DNA of 64,000 nt from Strigamia acuminata (taxonomy: Eukaryota > Arthropoda > Chilopoda > Geophilomorpha > Linotaeniidae), in the NCBI GenBank assembly GCA_949358305.1, contig OX442314.1, forward strand, positions 39,591,081 to 39,655,080, given 5' to 3'. The first letter of the stretch is position 1; each line of letters opens with the position of its first letter. Below the pieces are notes generated by a model. That model saw only the letters and a program-made list of their open reading frames with translations, was not told the origin of the DNA and ran no database searches. The translations under genes and the position numbers were made by a program. Of this stretch, positions 1 to 11,142 are shown piece after piece.

Positions 1-1077
1 AAACAAGATTTTGGAGAGGCCATTCTTCACTTTGAATTAATATCTACTACAATCGTCATCTTTGGAAATCCTTCGATTAAAACGCTTGCCAACCGAGTAT
101 TGAAAAGAAGCCAAAAAAATCACGACATTGAACAGGTTATTTCCTACGATACGACTTTTAACTGTACCGATGCGTATGTTAGTGTACTAGTCGTTAAAAA
201 TATTGAACTAATTGGCGATCCCATTTTTCCCTGTTTATTTATGTACCACGAGACAAAGACAACATTGGTTCACGAGGTTTTTTGGAGAATAGCAAATAGA
301 TGCTTGGGCTTATCGTCTTACCAATCCATTCCGATTATGACTGACCGAGAAATTGCCATCACTAACTCGTTTATGTCAGTCATTGGAACTGATAATTTGA
401 TTTTTTGTCAGAATCACATTTTAACAAATATCAAAACTTGGCTTGCACAATTCCATGCGAAATCCACTGATTATACTGTGTATGTTAATCACGTTGAAAT
501 GCTTTTAGACTGCGAAACGATTGACACATTTGAAATAACGTACACTCGCCTTAATTGTGTTTGGACGGAAAGCTTTAAAACGTATTTCGATAGCAACATA
601 AAGAGCGACATTATTTCACATTCAGCCAAATTGTTCACACAAAAATTTTCCACATTCACATCGAAATTACCGACCAATAATTCAAGTGAAAGCATGAATA
701 GTGTGATCAAAGAAGTAATAGACTGGAACGAAATACCACTATAGATTCTCTATTTATTGCATTATTCCAAATGCAAAAAAATTATATTTCCGAATTTAAT
801 AGAGCCATCAGAGGACTTGGAAACTATCGCAAAAAAGCAAACGTGTGGGCTAAAAAAAATTCAAGTAATTCCCTTAATTGGTAACATGAACATCCGTACG
901 CTTAATGAAATCATTAGTGATATAAAAAATAGCACCGAAGACCCCATAACGGCTATCAAACGTGATCCAATGCGCCGTGAATATTTAGCTCGTTTAATTA
1001 TCGAACATAATTTGATTCGCTTTGTAAATGAAATAAACTCGATTTTGATCATTCCCCCATTCAATCAGTTGCTGTAG
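1..1077 (+). pseudogene. MULE-type transposase remnant, 5' end outside the window
   Basis: The reading frame is open from base 1 to a stop at 742-744, so the gene starts to the left of the window. It looks like the catalytic core of a Mutator-like (MULE) transposase: an Asp in a YDTTFN motif near base 148, a second Asp in an IMTDREIAI motif near base 340, a conserved Cys/His pair in the FCQNHIL stretch near 405, and a Glu-containing SESMNSVIKEV segment near 690. After the stop the similarity seems to continue in another frame (an IDSLFIALFQMQ-like stretch from about 748) and a further open stretch runs to 1077, so at least one frameshift has occurred. A Ulp1-like protease follows on the same strand, a combination known from some plant and animal MULEs. 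The class is fairly sure and the exact family is not. Confidence 0.7.
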
Positions 1078-1148
1078 TTTTAGTTAATGACAAGTTTACG
1101 TGTCAATAATGTGTTTCGAAAGTAATTTGTTATCATATCACAGCGGCA

Positions 1149-2018
1149 ATGTTGTATCTTGGGCAAAAAATTACCGATGAAGACAAGTGCTATAAATTGT
1201 CTACGTTGATCAAGAATTCGCGGGGGAATGAAGGGAAATCTGGACGAAAGAAGCCGAGACAGACAGATATTAAAATTGTACCGACTCCAGCAGAAGATTC
1301 AATTGCTGCTAAAGAACCGTTTGGTTTTCCTGTTTCATCAACACCGAACTGTGCGATAAAACGCAAACGCAATTGTGCTGACGAGATTGACCCTCATGTT
1401 AGCAGCATTAAACTTGATATTAGCAGCGATGACTTGCCAGAGAAAGAGGACGATGTCGATGTCGTTCGCTTTCAATGCTTAGAGCCTCGCCAATGGCTTA
1501 GTAATTTTGTGATTGAGGATTTTGCTATTGCAACCATCAACAAGTTAGAAATGAATTTGCGATCCGTCCTTTTTGTCCCGCATTATGTTTCTCAATGGCT
1601 TATATACAAAGAAAACAAGCGCTCCGCTATAAAATTCTTCCAATGTCATCAAACTTTAAATAATGACATTCTTTCGGTTCTGCTTGGAACGATGAATCCG
1701 CAGAACGTTGGATGCTGGGTGTAATTTGTTTCAAACTGAAACAAATAATTATATTCGATTCGTCGCAAGGTTGATTCATTTCGAAAAGAATCATTTCAAA
1801 TTTTGAACTGTTTTACAGCAATTTCGTATGCATTGTCAGGTTTTGATTGCAATTTTGATGAGTGGACGATGAATTATGCTCTGGACATAATGCAACAGCC
1901 AAATTCGTATGACTGCGGATTGTACGTGTGTCAGGGTATTACGGCATTGTTGACAAATACAGATTTCAAATTAATTGCTAGTGAAGACTACCGAAGAGAA
2001 GTAGAAAAATTCCTGTGA
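1149..2018 (+). pseudogene. Ulp1-like (C48) cysteine protease remnant of the same MULE
   Basis: Two open stretches read as the two halves of a Ulp1/SENP-type protease. The first (ATG at 1149, stop at 1722-1724) has a charged N-terminal tail, then the family's entry motif (CLEPRQWLSNFVIEDFAI) and a middle core ending in NVGCWV. The second (1803-2018) contains QPNSYDCGLYVC, which matches the Gln-(x)n-Asp-Cys-Gly active-site block with the catalytic Cys. In functional relatives the position before Trp in the first half is the catalytic His (HW); here it is Cys (GCW) and a stop follows at once. The gene is therefore broken at the catalytic His and by at least one stop or frameshift. In MULEs these proteases are carried as accessory genes of uncertain role. 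Confidence 0.7.
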
Positions 2019-2255
2019 TGATAATAATCGGATTAGCCAACCGTATATAACTCAAGAAGATACTGGCAAAATCGCAGCAGTTATCGAAAAAAATATTCTT
2101 AATTTAAGCATGTATAATGTGGAAAACATTGTACAGGAAAAAATTCATTCTGGAATAGCGGAAATATTATTCGAATCCAACAGGGAAATTACAATTTGCG
2201 CGATTGGTAATAATAAGTGAAAACCTTTTGATGGAATAATGGTTGATGTGACGGG

Positions 2256-2372
2256 GATTGTTGCTACTCGAAAACATTTGCTGTGTTAATTTGCCGCCAA
2301 TGGTACCGTGAAGAATGTATGGAATATAAATATGATGAGGCTGAAGATTACTTTACTTGTAATAATTGTTAA
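2256..2372 (+). pseudogene. PHD-like Cys-rich tail of the MULE/Ulp1 element
   Basis: A 38-codon open stretch ends in a stop at 2370-2372. It reads as the C-terminal half of a PHD-like zinc finger: a Cys pair, then ICRQWYREEC, then FTCNNC, giving a C-x2-[RQ]-W-x3-C...C-x2-C pattern. The usual zinc-ligand His next to the Trp is Arg here. Its position after the protease pieces suggests the same element. It is short and the frame upstream is broken, so this is inference from spacing and pattern. Confidence 0.45.
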
Positions 2373-2639
2373 TTTTAAAACCGAAACTGTTAATTTCCAA
2401 CAATATTAAATTAGAATAAAAATATAATTTCCAAAAACTAAAGAAAAATCTAACACACGCGATCACTTTGATACAAAATCAAAACAAATCTATTCTTCAA
2501 TAAATTTATAATAAAAATGGCAATACAAAAACTGAAAACTGAAAATTAAAATAAAAATCTATTTGGGGTCAAAACCAACAGACGACGGCCGATTAGTCGA
2601 CCCCATCAAACAGTGTTGTGTGTGAGTGGAACCGACAAT

Positions 2640-4084
2640 GCCCGGTGAACGAATTTAGAAACTTGGAAAAATGCAAATGTAACATCTGCGTAGAAATGCA
2701 GTCTTGCAATACACTCATGTAAATGCCACATTCATGAAAGAAAGGAATGCAGGCTTACAATACACTAAAACGTGTAAATGCCACATCCTTGATAGAAAGA
2801 AATGCAGGCTTACAATACAATAAAACATGTAAATGCCACATTTTTGAAAGAAAGGGATGTGCAGGCTTACAATACATTAGAAAATGTAAATGCCACACTC
2901 GGGAAGAAATGTTACAATGAAACTAGAAAATGTGAAAGAACTTTTCAAATGACCAGAGCTCTCTTCTGGTTTCACTGAGACGTATCAAGTCATCAGTTTA
3001 TCCAGGGGTGACCACGAGGAGGTAGAGAGTTGGATTTTACACCCCCGAGAACAAATCAACAATTTACCGCTTTTGTTATGTTGGAACGAACGGGAATGTT
3101 TACAACATCAATTTTGCAGAAAATTCGCTTTTTTACTCATCTGGAAAACTGTGAACATATAAACCTAGTAAATGTGACTTCTGAATGCTGATTAGCCTCA
3201 AGCAGGTTTTTCCCCTCACGAACACGATACACCGACGTCACTCAACTCAAGGACAAAGATTGACGTTCTTGCTGCAGATGGCTTCGATAACAAAGTAGAA
3301 TTTAAACATTCCAGGTCATTAAACACTGAAATAAATATAAAATAAAATAAAATAAACGTGAATTTGTAATTCAATAGTTAATTTAGGGTTACGGGTGATA
3401 CGTATAAAAACATACGAACAATATTCAACAATTTACCACTTATGATTTGTTGGAACGAACCAGCATGTTTACAGCATCAATTTTTCAGAAAATTCACATT
3501 TTAACTCATCAAGAAAACTGCAAACATAAAAACTTAGTAAATGTGACTTGTGAATGGTCTCAAACAGGTTTCTCCCCTCATGAGCGCGAACACAATACAC
3601 GAGGTCACTCCAGTCAAAGACAAAGGTGCAGATGGCTTAGATCACAAAGAAGAATTTAAATATTTCGTATTTCACGCCAAATAGCCGAAAACACTTGAAT
3701 AAATAGAAAAAAATGTAAAATAAACATGGAATGGTGATACAATAATTAATTTAGGCTTACGGGTGATGTGTATAAAAACTTACCTCAAGTTTCTTGGAGA
3801 AAAAAATAAGCAGTTTGTGTGAAATTAAAAGAGAATAAAAACACTGGAATTAGAGAAAAACTTGGATGGAAAAGGCCAAAATTCAAAGTTACATTCAAGC
3901 TAAACCAACTACAATACCACGACAAACCCAAATCGTGCATCAACGTCTCAGTGTGCTGGCAGAACTGACGTGGCTACGGGGTTCGAAAACGTAAATCACG
4001 GTGAACCGTTCTCTACAGAACGAATCTTTCATCCCCCACCGTATGTATGGTAGCCTAAAAAGACCGTTGAAACTGACTGAAAAC
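2640..4084 (-). repeat. Left copy of a long inverted repeat (element IR)
   Basis: This stretch recurs in opposite orientation at 29,631-33,150. In plus-strand order it holds about five degenerate 57-bp satellite units (2,660-2,920; each with TGTAAATGCCACAT), a block with CTCTCTTCTGGTTTCACTGA (2,955-3,050), two tandem copies of a roughly 350-bp block (3,057-3,416 and 3,427-3,775, each with TGAG-type CCCCTCA...GAACACGATACAC text), and an inner end with ACTGACGTGGCTACGGGG near 3,965. The inner edge is near 4,084, where AAAGACCGTTGAAACTGACTG matches the right copy and similarity then stops. No transposase is visible in it. It is a non-autonomous mobile element or an ancient duplicated block. Confidence 0.75.
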
Positions 4085-6040
4085 AAGATATCAAGGAGGA
4101 AAGTGTAATGAATCGCGTTTCCCGAGCGGTTTGGGACGCGTTTGAAAGACGCCGCGATACAGAAAATCTTGGGAGCCTGGTCCTCGAGACCTGCCCAGCC
4201 GTGAGTGCACGCCTTATGTCGGTAGCACACACCCCAGATCCCGATCTTTACACGAATATTTATTTTGGCCGGGTATTCCGAGCTACTAAAATAGGGGGAC
4301 AGAATTTGCTTAGCGGTCTCCAGAGTCAAGACCCAACGCGCGTCCTGCAACGTATCGTGCAGATCCCAAGATCACACGAAGTTAAACGAAACACGCAACG
4401 TCCCGACTCACCAGCGTCCGCCTCGCTGTCGAAGTGAAGCGCAAAAATGCGTGCTAACGCGTGCGTAACTGGCCTGCACGGTCACGCAAATCTAAACTAA
4501 ACCTCAAACTAATGCTTAATTAAGCTAAAGCTCGTTGTGAGCGGCGAAACTAAGCTACGCGCCGGATGCATGAAATAAATAGACACAAAGATTTCAGTTT
4601 GAAAGCCAAACAAACTTATCCTGCCTAAATGGCGACGCGTCACGGCGCTTAAAACGATACGAAAAGAAGCGGAAAAACGACAGGTTCAAGTGGATAAAAG
4701 TGTGAGCTAACACTGTTAATAATGAGGTGAAAACCTAGAGTCATGTCTCAGAACTACTAGGTGAAAACAAAGCAACGAGTGAGCTTCGTAAGTGAGCTAA
4801 GACTCTGCCATGAGCACTGGCTCCGAGGAGCACCTACGCGTTCGGGATACAGAGCTTAACTCAGGAAAAAAGGGAAAAATAGGGTGAAAGGTAAACTTGG
4901 ACTCATCCAAGCTCAACCAATCACGGAAGAGTCAAGAGCCAATCAGTACAGTCGGTGCATACTAAGTGTATGACTAACGTCGACGCGTACTGACCAGAAT
5001 AGAAATGCAAATGAGTTCGCATCGAAACAATAAACAGAAATAGAAAAACTAGGAAGAGATAAGAGAGAAGTGAGAGAAAGAGAAGAAGGTTAGGAATGAG
5101 TAAGGGATAAGAAAGGAAGAAATGAGGGAAAATGAGGAGAATTCGGCTAAACATAAGACAGAATGAAAACAATACAAGGTAGGAACACAATTAGGGTTTA
5201 TTAGAAACACAACACGGGGGAAACAATGCGTACTACTCGTACGCGTGAACACCGGACCGTGACAAAAGTTTGCGGTGTTTTATTCACCGTTAAATTAAAT
5301 AAAATAAAATAAATAAACGGAAGTAAAAAAATGAAATTGGAAAGTGCAAGCCTTAAATTAAGAATGCAGTAATTTTGAAATTAAATTAGGACTAACTCAG
5401 TTTACACAAGTGCAAAGAAATATATCATCAAAATGAAATAAATATTTATTTTATTGTAAAAACAAGTTATAATTCTAATTGATTCCTTCAAAATAAGTTC
5501 ATCAATTGCCCATTTTTTAAATCACTCATGTTTTTACTGGATGTTGTTGGTCAACGTGCATAAAATTTCGATGACATTGGATAAAAATTTGACCTTTAGA
5601 GATTTAAATGCAAACCGACAGTGCGGCCAGCCAATGAATTGTATCCTCATCCTGAGTCTGAAGACATGCCCAAACTCTCGACGGCTGCCCAAATTGCAAC
5701 AATGGCGAGGCGTCGTCTGCTCTGATTGAGCAATCTGGAACATGGCAACATTTGCCCAAGATACGAAGATCTTTCAGTTTTGCAACCTTTGCACAGGTTG
5801 TCGCTGGCTGACCGGAGCCATAGGAGGGCAGCATGCAATTGTGTGCATAAACTGCAACAGGCATCGTTGACGAGCGAAGTGATCTCTCAACGAAATGACC
5901 GGCGACGAAACGAACGGACAAAAAAAAAAAGAAACCAAAATACATCAAAGCTGTAAAACATCCTCATTTCGTCGTCAATTCCGGCGACGAAATGATCGGC
6001 GACGAATTGTGGGCCACGAAATGATTGAACACCATAAAAT
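4085..6040. other. Intergenic stretch, no gene recognised
   Basis: The part from 4,085 to about 5,270 is less AT-rich than its surroundings and may be one unrecognised element, but I find no domain, LTR or terminal repeat in it. From 5,270 to 5,540 the DNA is plain AT-rich. At 5,540-5,950 a minus-strand stretch is open for 114 codons and has several Cys residues, but no family signature. At 5,880-6,030 a short CGACGAAATGA motif recurs several times. Confidence 0.5.
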
Positions 6041-6044
6041 TTCT

Positions 6045-7910
6045 GGTTTGGAAATATTCGAAGTTCTATGGACATGATTTAGTGCTCTATTGGCAAAAAA
6101 AAGTCATGTTTTCATGGAATCAGACCATTTTGATCTGGTTCAGAACTTCTAGTTCCAAACAAAAGTCACTATTGATTCGAAATGTTGTTTTTTCTGCAGA
6201 AATGTAGGAATTGGGACATTAAAATGGTCAAAATCTTTTATTTTTTATAAAAATCAAACATATAGCGGCCTGAAGATAATAGAAAAACAAGTGGAGATTA
6301 CAGAATTTTCGAATAAAAAATTTTCAAAACTCTTGAGAATTCTGGGAAATTAATTCTGTAAAGAAAATTTCAATTTACTACCAATTGGAGACAAGGGGGG
6401 GGGGGAAAGTGACATCACTAATCCCTTCCCCCGGTATGGCTACATTAGCACAATCTACTGTCCTCTTATTGGTTCTGAGTTAATCTCTCTCATCCATCTT
6501 GTTTGCTGCAGTCCTGCTTTTTGGCACATTTTAGTCAATCACAAGGACAAGTAAGAACACGTGGGACTCTCCAGCAAGCAGTTTTTCCACACAGGCAATC
6601 GAAGCAAACACGATTGATTTCGACAATTCGCCTCTTGATTCTTCAGACGACGAAACAATCAACATGTCTCTAAACAAACAAAAAACGTTGGATCAGGCTA
6701 TGCTTGAAACCACGTGCCACGCTTTTGATTTAAAAATAGAAGAAATGACATCTTACGCAATTTGGGAAGCTACTCTTCTAGAAGTGGCCAACCAGAATGT
6801 GGAAACGCAAGATAGAGCTGATGTTGCAATGCAACAATTGGACAAAACTCGTGTAGAATTAAACGCAGCGCGAACTGAAATTGATCGCCTTCTTCGCGCA
6901 TCGAATTCATTACGAAATATGGATTCGGTTAGAATAACCAGCAACAGTTTGATGGAGTTGTTAGCCCAACAAAAAGCTGTTGTGGACGGTGTGGTTGCTG
7001 CAAGCCAAGCGAATGCGGTAGGCCGAGCTTTGCAAACAAACCCACCAAATCCACCAGCAGTTGTCACTACAGCAAATTCTGCTCTAAATTCGACGATTGC
7101 CAGCAGTACTACGCCATTGCTAACGACGAGAAATCCGTTACTATTAGCATGGGGTGATAAATACACCCGCAAAGCTGACCAAGTTATGCCACCGTCCAGA
7201 CCCATGGACCAAGTAGAACTCAGCAAGAGGGTGAAATCGATCGGGCTGGAAGCTTTTTCCGGCGACAAAACGAAAGCAAAAGCTTTCTTGATCGACTTGA
7301 AACGGTGTCTGCGATTTGCTGAGCCCTATATCAACCAGGTGCTCGCTGAACACTCGTTCAAATTTTTCAGGGGCGACGCGGCCACATGGTTTTCATCGCA
7401 TGAAAAGACTGACTGGGAAAATTTCGAACACGAATTTATTATTCACTTTCGTCCCAGCGATGCTTTGCTGTTGGCAGAAATTGCCAAAATGCAGCAGTTG
7501 TCGCACGAATCTGCCACTCAGGTCGTAATACGACTTGAGAAACTGTACTCTCAATTGATGATCCCGGTTCACGAGAGCCAGCAACTCCTAAAGGTGTTGT
7601 CAATCTTGCGACCGGCGGAAAGGGACATGGCTCGTGCTTATAACACGTGGGCCTCCCTTAGAACAGCCTGTTTAGCTCCAGAACCATCAATCCTTAATGG
7701 CGCTGCATAAGAAGGAAGAAAAAGGCCCGGACGACGACGAGCTGCCACCGACACCCGGAAAATCGCTGCAGCCCTAGGAGAAGTTTGTGAAGTAGGATGG
7801 CCAAGTCTTTTTGGACTATTATACTGCCATAAAACAGTTTTTTATTATCAAATAAGTTTTTTCTGTTCAATAAAGTCTTTAAAATCTAGCTTTTATTTCA
7901 TATCTAAAGT
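6045..7910 (+). mobile_element. Gag-only retroelement, family X copy A
   Basis: Copy A has three parts seen in other copies: repeat R (about 6,045-6,330, with CATTTTGATCTGGTTCAGAA), a leader with a G-run followed by GTGACATCACTA (about 6,380-6,660), and a gag gene. The 3' end, from GACGACGACGAGCTGCC near 7,730 to about 7,910, aligns by eye with the 3' end of copy D, which does carry pol remnants. Copy A therefore looks like an internal deletion derivative that lost pol but kept an open gag. No clear LTR pair was found. Confidence 0.65.
6664..7710 (+). CDS. Retrotransposon Gag protein (copy A), intact 348 codons
   Basis: An uninterrupted frame starts at an ATG preceded by AATCAAC. The N-terminal part (about 1-95) is helical and rich in Glu/Gln. 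A Pro/Thr/Ser linker follows from about residue 115. Residues about 195-300 match the Retrotrans_gag domain pattern: EAFSGDKTKAKAFLIDLK, then FKFFRGDAATWFSS, then WENFEHEFIIHFRPSD. The motif MELLAQQKAVVDGVVAA near residue 100 recurs in copy D. There is no CCHC knuckle before the stop. Gag would form the particle of a Ty3/gypsy-type retroelement; without pol it would rely on another copy, or has been kept for some other reason. An intact frame in a deleted element is unusual. Confidence 0.7.
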   Translation: MSLNKQKTLDQAMLETTCHAFDLKIEEMTSYAIWEATLLEVANQNVETQDRADVAMQQLDKTRVELNAARTEIDRLLRASNSLRNMDSVRITSNSLMELLAQQKAVVDGVVAASQANAVGRALQTNPPNPPAVVTTANSALNSTIASSTTPLLTTRNPLLLAWGDKYTRKADQVMPPSRPMDQVELSKRVKSIGLEAFSGDKTKAKAFLIDLKRCLRFAEPYINQVLAEHSFKFFRGDAATWFSSHEKTDWENFEHEFIIHFRPSDALLLAEIAKMQQLSHESATQVVIRLEKLYSQLMIPVHESQQLLKVLSILRPAERDMARAYNTWASLRTACLAPEPSILNGAA

Positions 7911-9953
7911 ATTTAACGTTGATGTTGAGTATTACTTACTTTTTACCTGTTTAAAATAATTAAAATAACAACAAAAATGTTCAATTTAAAGTCAAAAACC
8001 GTTTTAGTCTGTTTAAATTACAATTGTTTATTTCCACTCGTTTTCGTCAACTATCCACACAGTGGTCCGTCGGTTGCCGCCTGGTCGCTGCCGCTTGAAC
8101 TATTGGTTTTACCAAAAAGCTGTACTACGTGCAAAAACAGAAGGTTTAGGAATTTATTGCATTAACGGTGCAAAAATTTATGTTTTTAAATGCAAAAATG
8201 ACTTTTTGTATGCAAAATTAAATTTTTATTAATGTCAAATTACACTATTTATCTATAAGATGCAAACTCATTGCCTGCAACACGCGCAATGCCAACTTCA
8301 TGTCATCCCGGTCATCAAAGGGAGAATGAACCTTGGTCTTTGACAACAGATACAATTTATTCTAGAAAATACGCCGAAAACAAAAACTACATTATTCTAC
8401 ATTAAACTGCATCATCCATATTGCTTTCCAACACACAGGTAATGAGAATAACCTTTTCTCAGAAACACGTCGCTTTTCAATTTCGAGGATGCACCACCAC
8501 AACTATTATTTAATCTTCTTGTGTTTTGGTTGGTAAAAATGAGTACAAGCGATATTCGAACGTCGAGTGCAACAATAGTTTGATACAAAATGTTGACAGT
8601 CACGGGCTTAACAATATAGCAGTTGGCTATGACGTGAACACGTGAACCAAAAAAAAATTTAATTCCTTGTGTATGTAATTAATTTTTAGGCAGTGGCTAC
8701 GTTCATGTCCGACATGAACGTATTATTTTCATGACGCGCTGTGATTGGCTGAGATCTATTCATGTCGGTTCGTTTCCTCAACGTAATTTTTCTCAAATTC
8801 AATGTTTTCGAGGTTTTAGCTTCTTTTTTTCTTACAAGGGGGGTCGTAGCCCCCCCTTGACCCCCCCAGACTTAACCTTATCCGTTTTTAGCAAAGTTGA
8901 CAAAATGAGGATTTTTATCAATGTATTTCAATGCATCTCTCAACCAATCACAGCGCGTCATGAAAATAATACGTTCACGTCGGACATGAACGTAGCCACT
9001 TCGTTAATTTTAAATAACGTCTCAGTCCTAAAACGGTTCCCAATCCCCATGTTCCGTACGACCAAACACTTTTCGCTCGCGCTGTGGATTTTGATTTGTT
9101 TTATTTCATCAATGCCTGCTTATTGCAAATTGGATAATTGCTCTGTATAATTCCGTGCACCCTGAAAAATGGCTGTGCTTCGTTGGACGAATCATGTACT
9201 TGTACGAACCATTATTTAAACTGGAATTTATAAACTATTTAATGCCAAAGAAATGTCTGTTAGATTTGTTTCGCAAGATTTTATGTCCGTAAATATCCAG
9301 GCAATGTACCCGTATCTTGTGTTTCATGATTTTTTATTGTAATTGTTTTTAAAGGACAAATCTCCTTAATCTACTCTATCATTATGATTTGTTCTTGCAT
9401 TGTGTGTAATTTTGTATGGGTTGGAAGTTATCTAATCTCACCCACACTTCTTCAGTTCTGCTCTTCATGTAATAAACATGGCTGCCAAATTGGCAGATTT
9501 AGCCAAAGCCAAAGTCCATTTATTTGACCAGAAACTCACCACATATGACCCTAACAATCGCTTCACCTAAGCGCATGACTACTCCACTTAAGCACACCAC
9601 TGCTCCACCTTGTTGGAGTAATCAACTTCTCAAATATATTGCCTATTTTTCCGAGGATATTGTTGGAATTATTTGCATGTACCAATTTTATCACACTTGT
9701 AACGAACCTCAAATGTTATACAATTTGCATTAACAATACTAAAGCTCGTTAGGATTGCTTTTAAAAAGACTTACAAATAAATACTAAACTTTATGTTTTA
9801 AACTCTCAGACTTTAATAAAATGTTAAAGGAAATAATGGAAGTAATTTCAACTTGAATTTACTTTACAATAAAATATATGCTTAGAAATAAATACAATGG
9901 TTTACAATGCTAGTTTTCTTACTAGACTTTGAGAACAGTATAAAATAGGAACG
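7911..9953. other. AT-rich intergenic stretch
   Basis: Apart from the MITE at 8,692-9,000 I see no supported gene. A 30-codon ORF starting MAAKLADLAKAKVHLF lies at 9,478-9,570 and could be a gene fragment, but nothing else supports it. Confidence 0.5.
8692..9000. mobile_element. MITE with about 63-bp terminal inverted repeats
   Basis: The left end reads AGTGGCTACGTTCATGTCCG and continues through GACGCGCTGTGATTGGCTGA; the right end is its reverse complement over roughly 63 bp with few mismatches, ending CGTAGCCACT at base 9,000. Inside the ends is a small perfect palindrome, GTTCATGTCCGACATGAAC. The centre has a run AAGGGGGGTCG...CCCCCCTTGACCCCCCC that could also fold. Both flanks contain TTAATTTT, a possible target duplication, but the exact edge is ambiguous. 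There is no coding capacity. The superfamily cannot be assigned from this. Confidence 0.85.
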
Positions 9954-10271
9954 TTAATTAATAAAAGCTTGAATGACAAAATATGTTATAATTAGGAAAA
10001 GAGAAATTAGGAAAAATACTGAGGCGATGAATATGATTGATTCCGTCCGGAATCTTCGGATTGCGTCCAATCGCTCGGCGTAGGCGATGGAATTCGCTTG
10101 GACGTCAAACTGGAATTTGACGTTGGCCTCGGTCCTCGTCTCTGTCCTAGATACGGGCTGCGGCTCGTCCTGGACTGCTATCAACTCGAGATACGCCGGC
10201 GTCGGTTGTATCTCGTCCGTGGCTTCGTCTCTGGCCTCGGGAATTGGTTCCAACGGAATATTTCTACTCAT
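9954..10271 (-). CDS. Small tail-anchored membrane protein, unknown family
   Basis: The ATG-initiated frame gives 105 residues; the same frame stays open upstream to 10,568, giving 204 residues, so a longer N-terminus through a spliced or non-ATG start is possible. The last 25 residues form one strongly hydrophobic segment (IFIASVFFLISLFLIITYFV), which is what a C-terminal membrane anchor looks like. The part before it is acidic and Pro/Glu/Thr-rich and so would face the cytosol if the anchor inserts in the usual way. The neighbouring kinase gene on the same strand also ends in a hydrophobic segment. I do not recognise a family. It may be a genuine single-exon gene or the last exon of a longer one. 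Confidence 0.4.
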   Translation of the reverse strand: MSRNIPLEPIPEARDEATDEIQPTPAYLELIAVQDEPQPVSRTETRTEANVKFQFDVQANSIAYAERLDAIRRFRTESIIFIASVFFLISLFLIITYFVIQAFIN

Positions 10272-11142
10272 ACGAGCGGAATACAAACGTAAGCGGAATT
10301 CCGCTGTCTTAATCGGGAAATCCCGTAAGTTAGATCTGCTTACGTTCGGCAGCGTTTTGAATCTTCCTCTTTCGTCCCAACGTTTGCTGCAACGTAGGGC
10401 GAGCGTCCGAGCCGTGGCGACTGAAGATTCTTGACTCTTTTTGGCTAAGAGTGTGAGCCTTCTCTTCTGGCGGGAGGAGATACCGAATGTGTCTTGAAAT
10501 AACCAATGTGTTATTTCAAGAGTGAGCCTAAATCTGAACTGTATATCTCCAAACAAACAAGAATTCAAAGTAGTTTTTCAAGTGTGTTTTGCAGAGATGT
10601 TTCAGGTTCAGTGGTTGTGTTCAGACTGAATTGTTAGAGGATTCTCCTCATGCTAACAGGATGTAGCACTTCCTGTAGTCCCTAGATCTCAGCTGTTTCC
10701 CACACAATCATAGGGGCTACATCCTGTAGTGCCTGGATAATTCTGCAACTTTTTATGCCCACGATACAAACATTACAAAATTATTATTTTTAAGGAGTTT
10801 CCTTTATTAGTAGTAATTTGGGATTACCACACACTGTTAGTTGTTGGCCAACCTTCTGTTTATAAGTTCCTTAATGTTGGCCTCACTGCATGTATCATTT
10901 GAGTGTAGGTATTCTAAATGTTTCATTTACTTTATGTAATATTATGGACGCATGGTTGAGACGAATTCTGCCAATTGAGATCCGGCTTTAGTTAATATTT
11001 TAATAGGAATAATTAAGAAATCGTCGTTTCGACTGAAATGAAATCACTCCGTATTATTTAATCTAGCATTAACTCTGGACAATGCAACAATAGAGAGTCA
11101 AATTAAATTTATTTTATTAAACAAATAGTATTTCGTAGTCAA

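Noticed and set aside
4108-4437. 109-codon plus-strand ORF next to the inverted repeat
   Set aside because: No family pattern, and the opposite strand is open over the same stretch; probably chance.
8412-8603. Minus-strand ORF with NNSCGGASSKLKSDVFLRKG
   Set aside because: Slightly protein-like with a Cys, but no partner residues or flanking coding sequence to support a zinc finger.
9478-9570. 30-codon ORF starting MAAKLADLAKAKVHLF
   Set aside because: Looks protein-like but is too short, with no upstream or downstream support.
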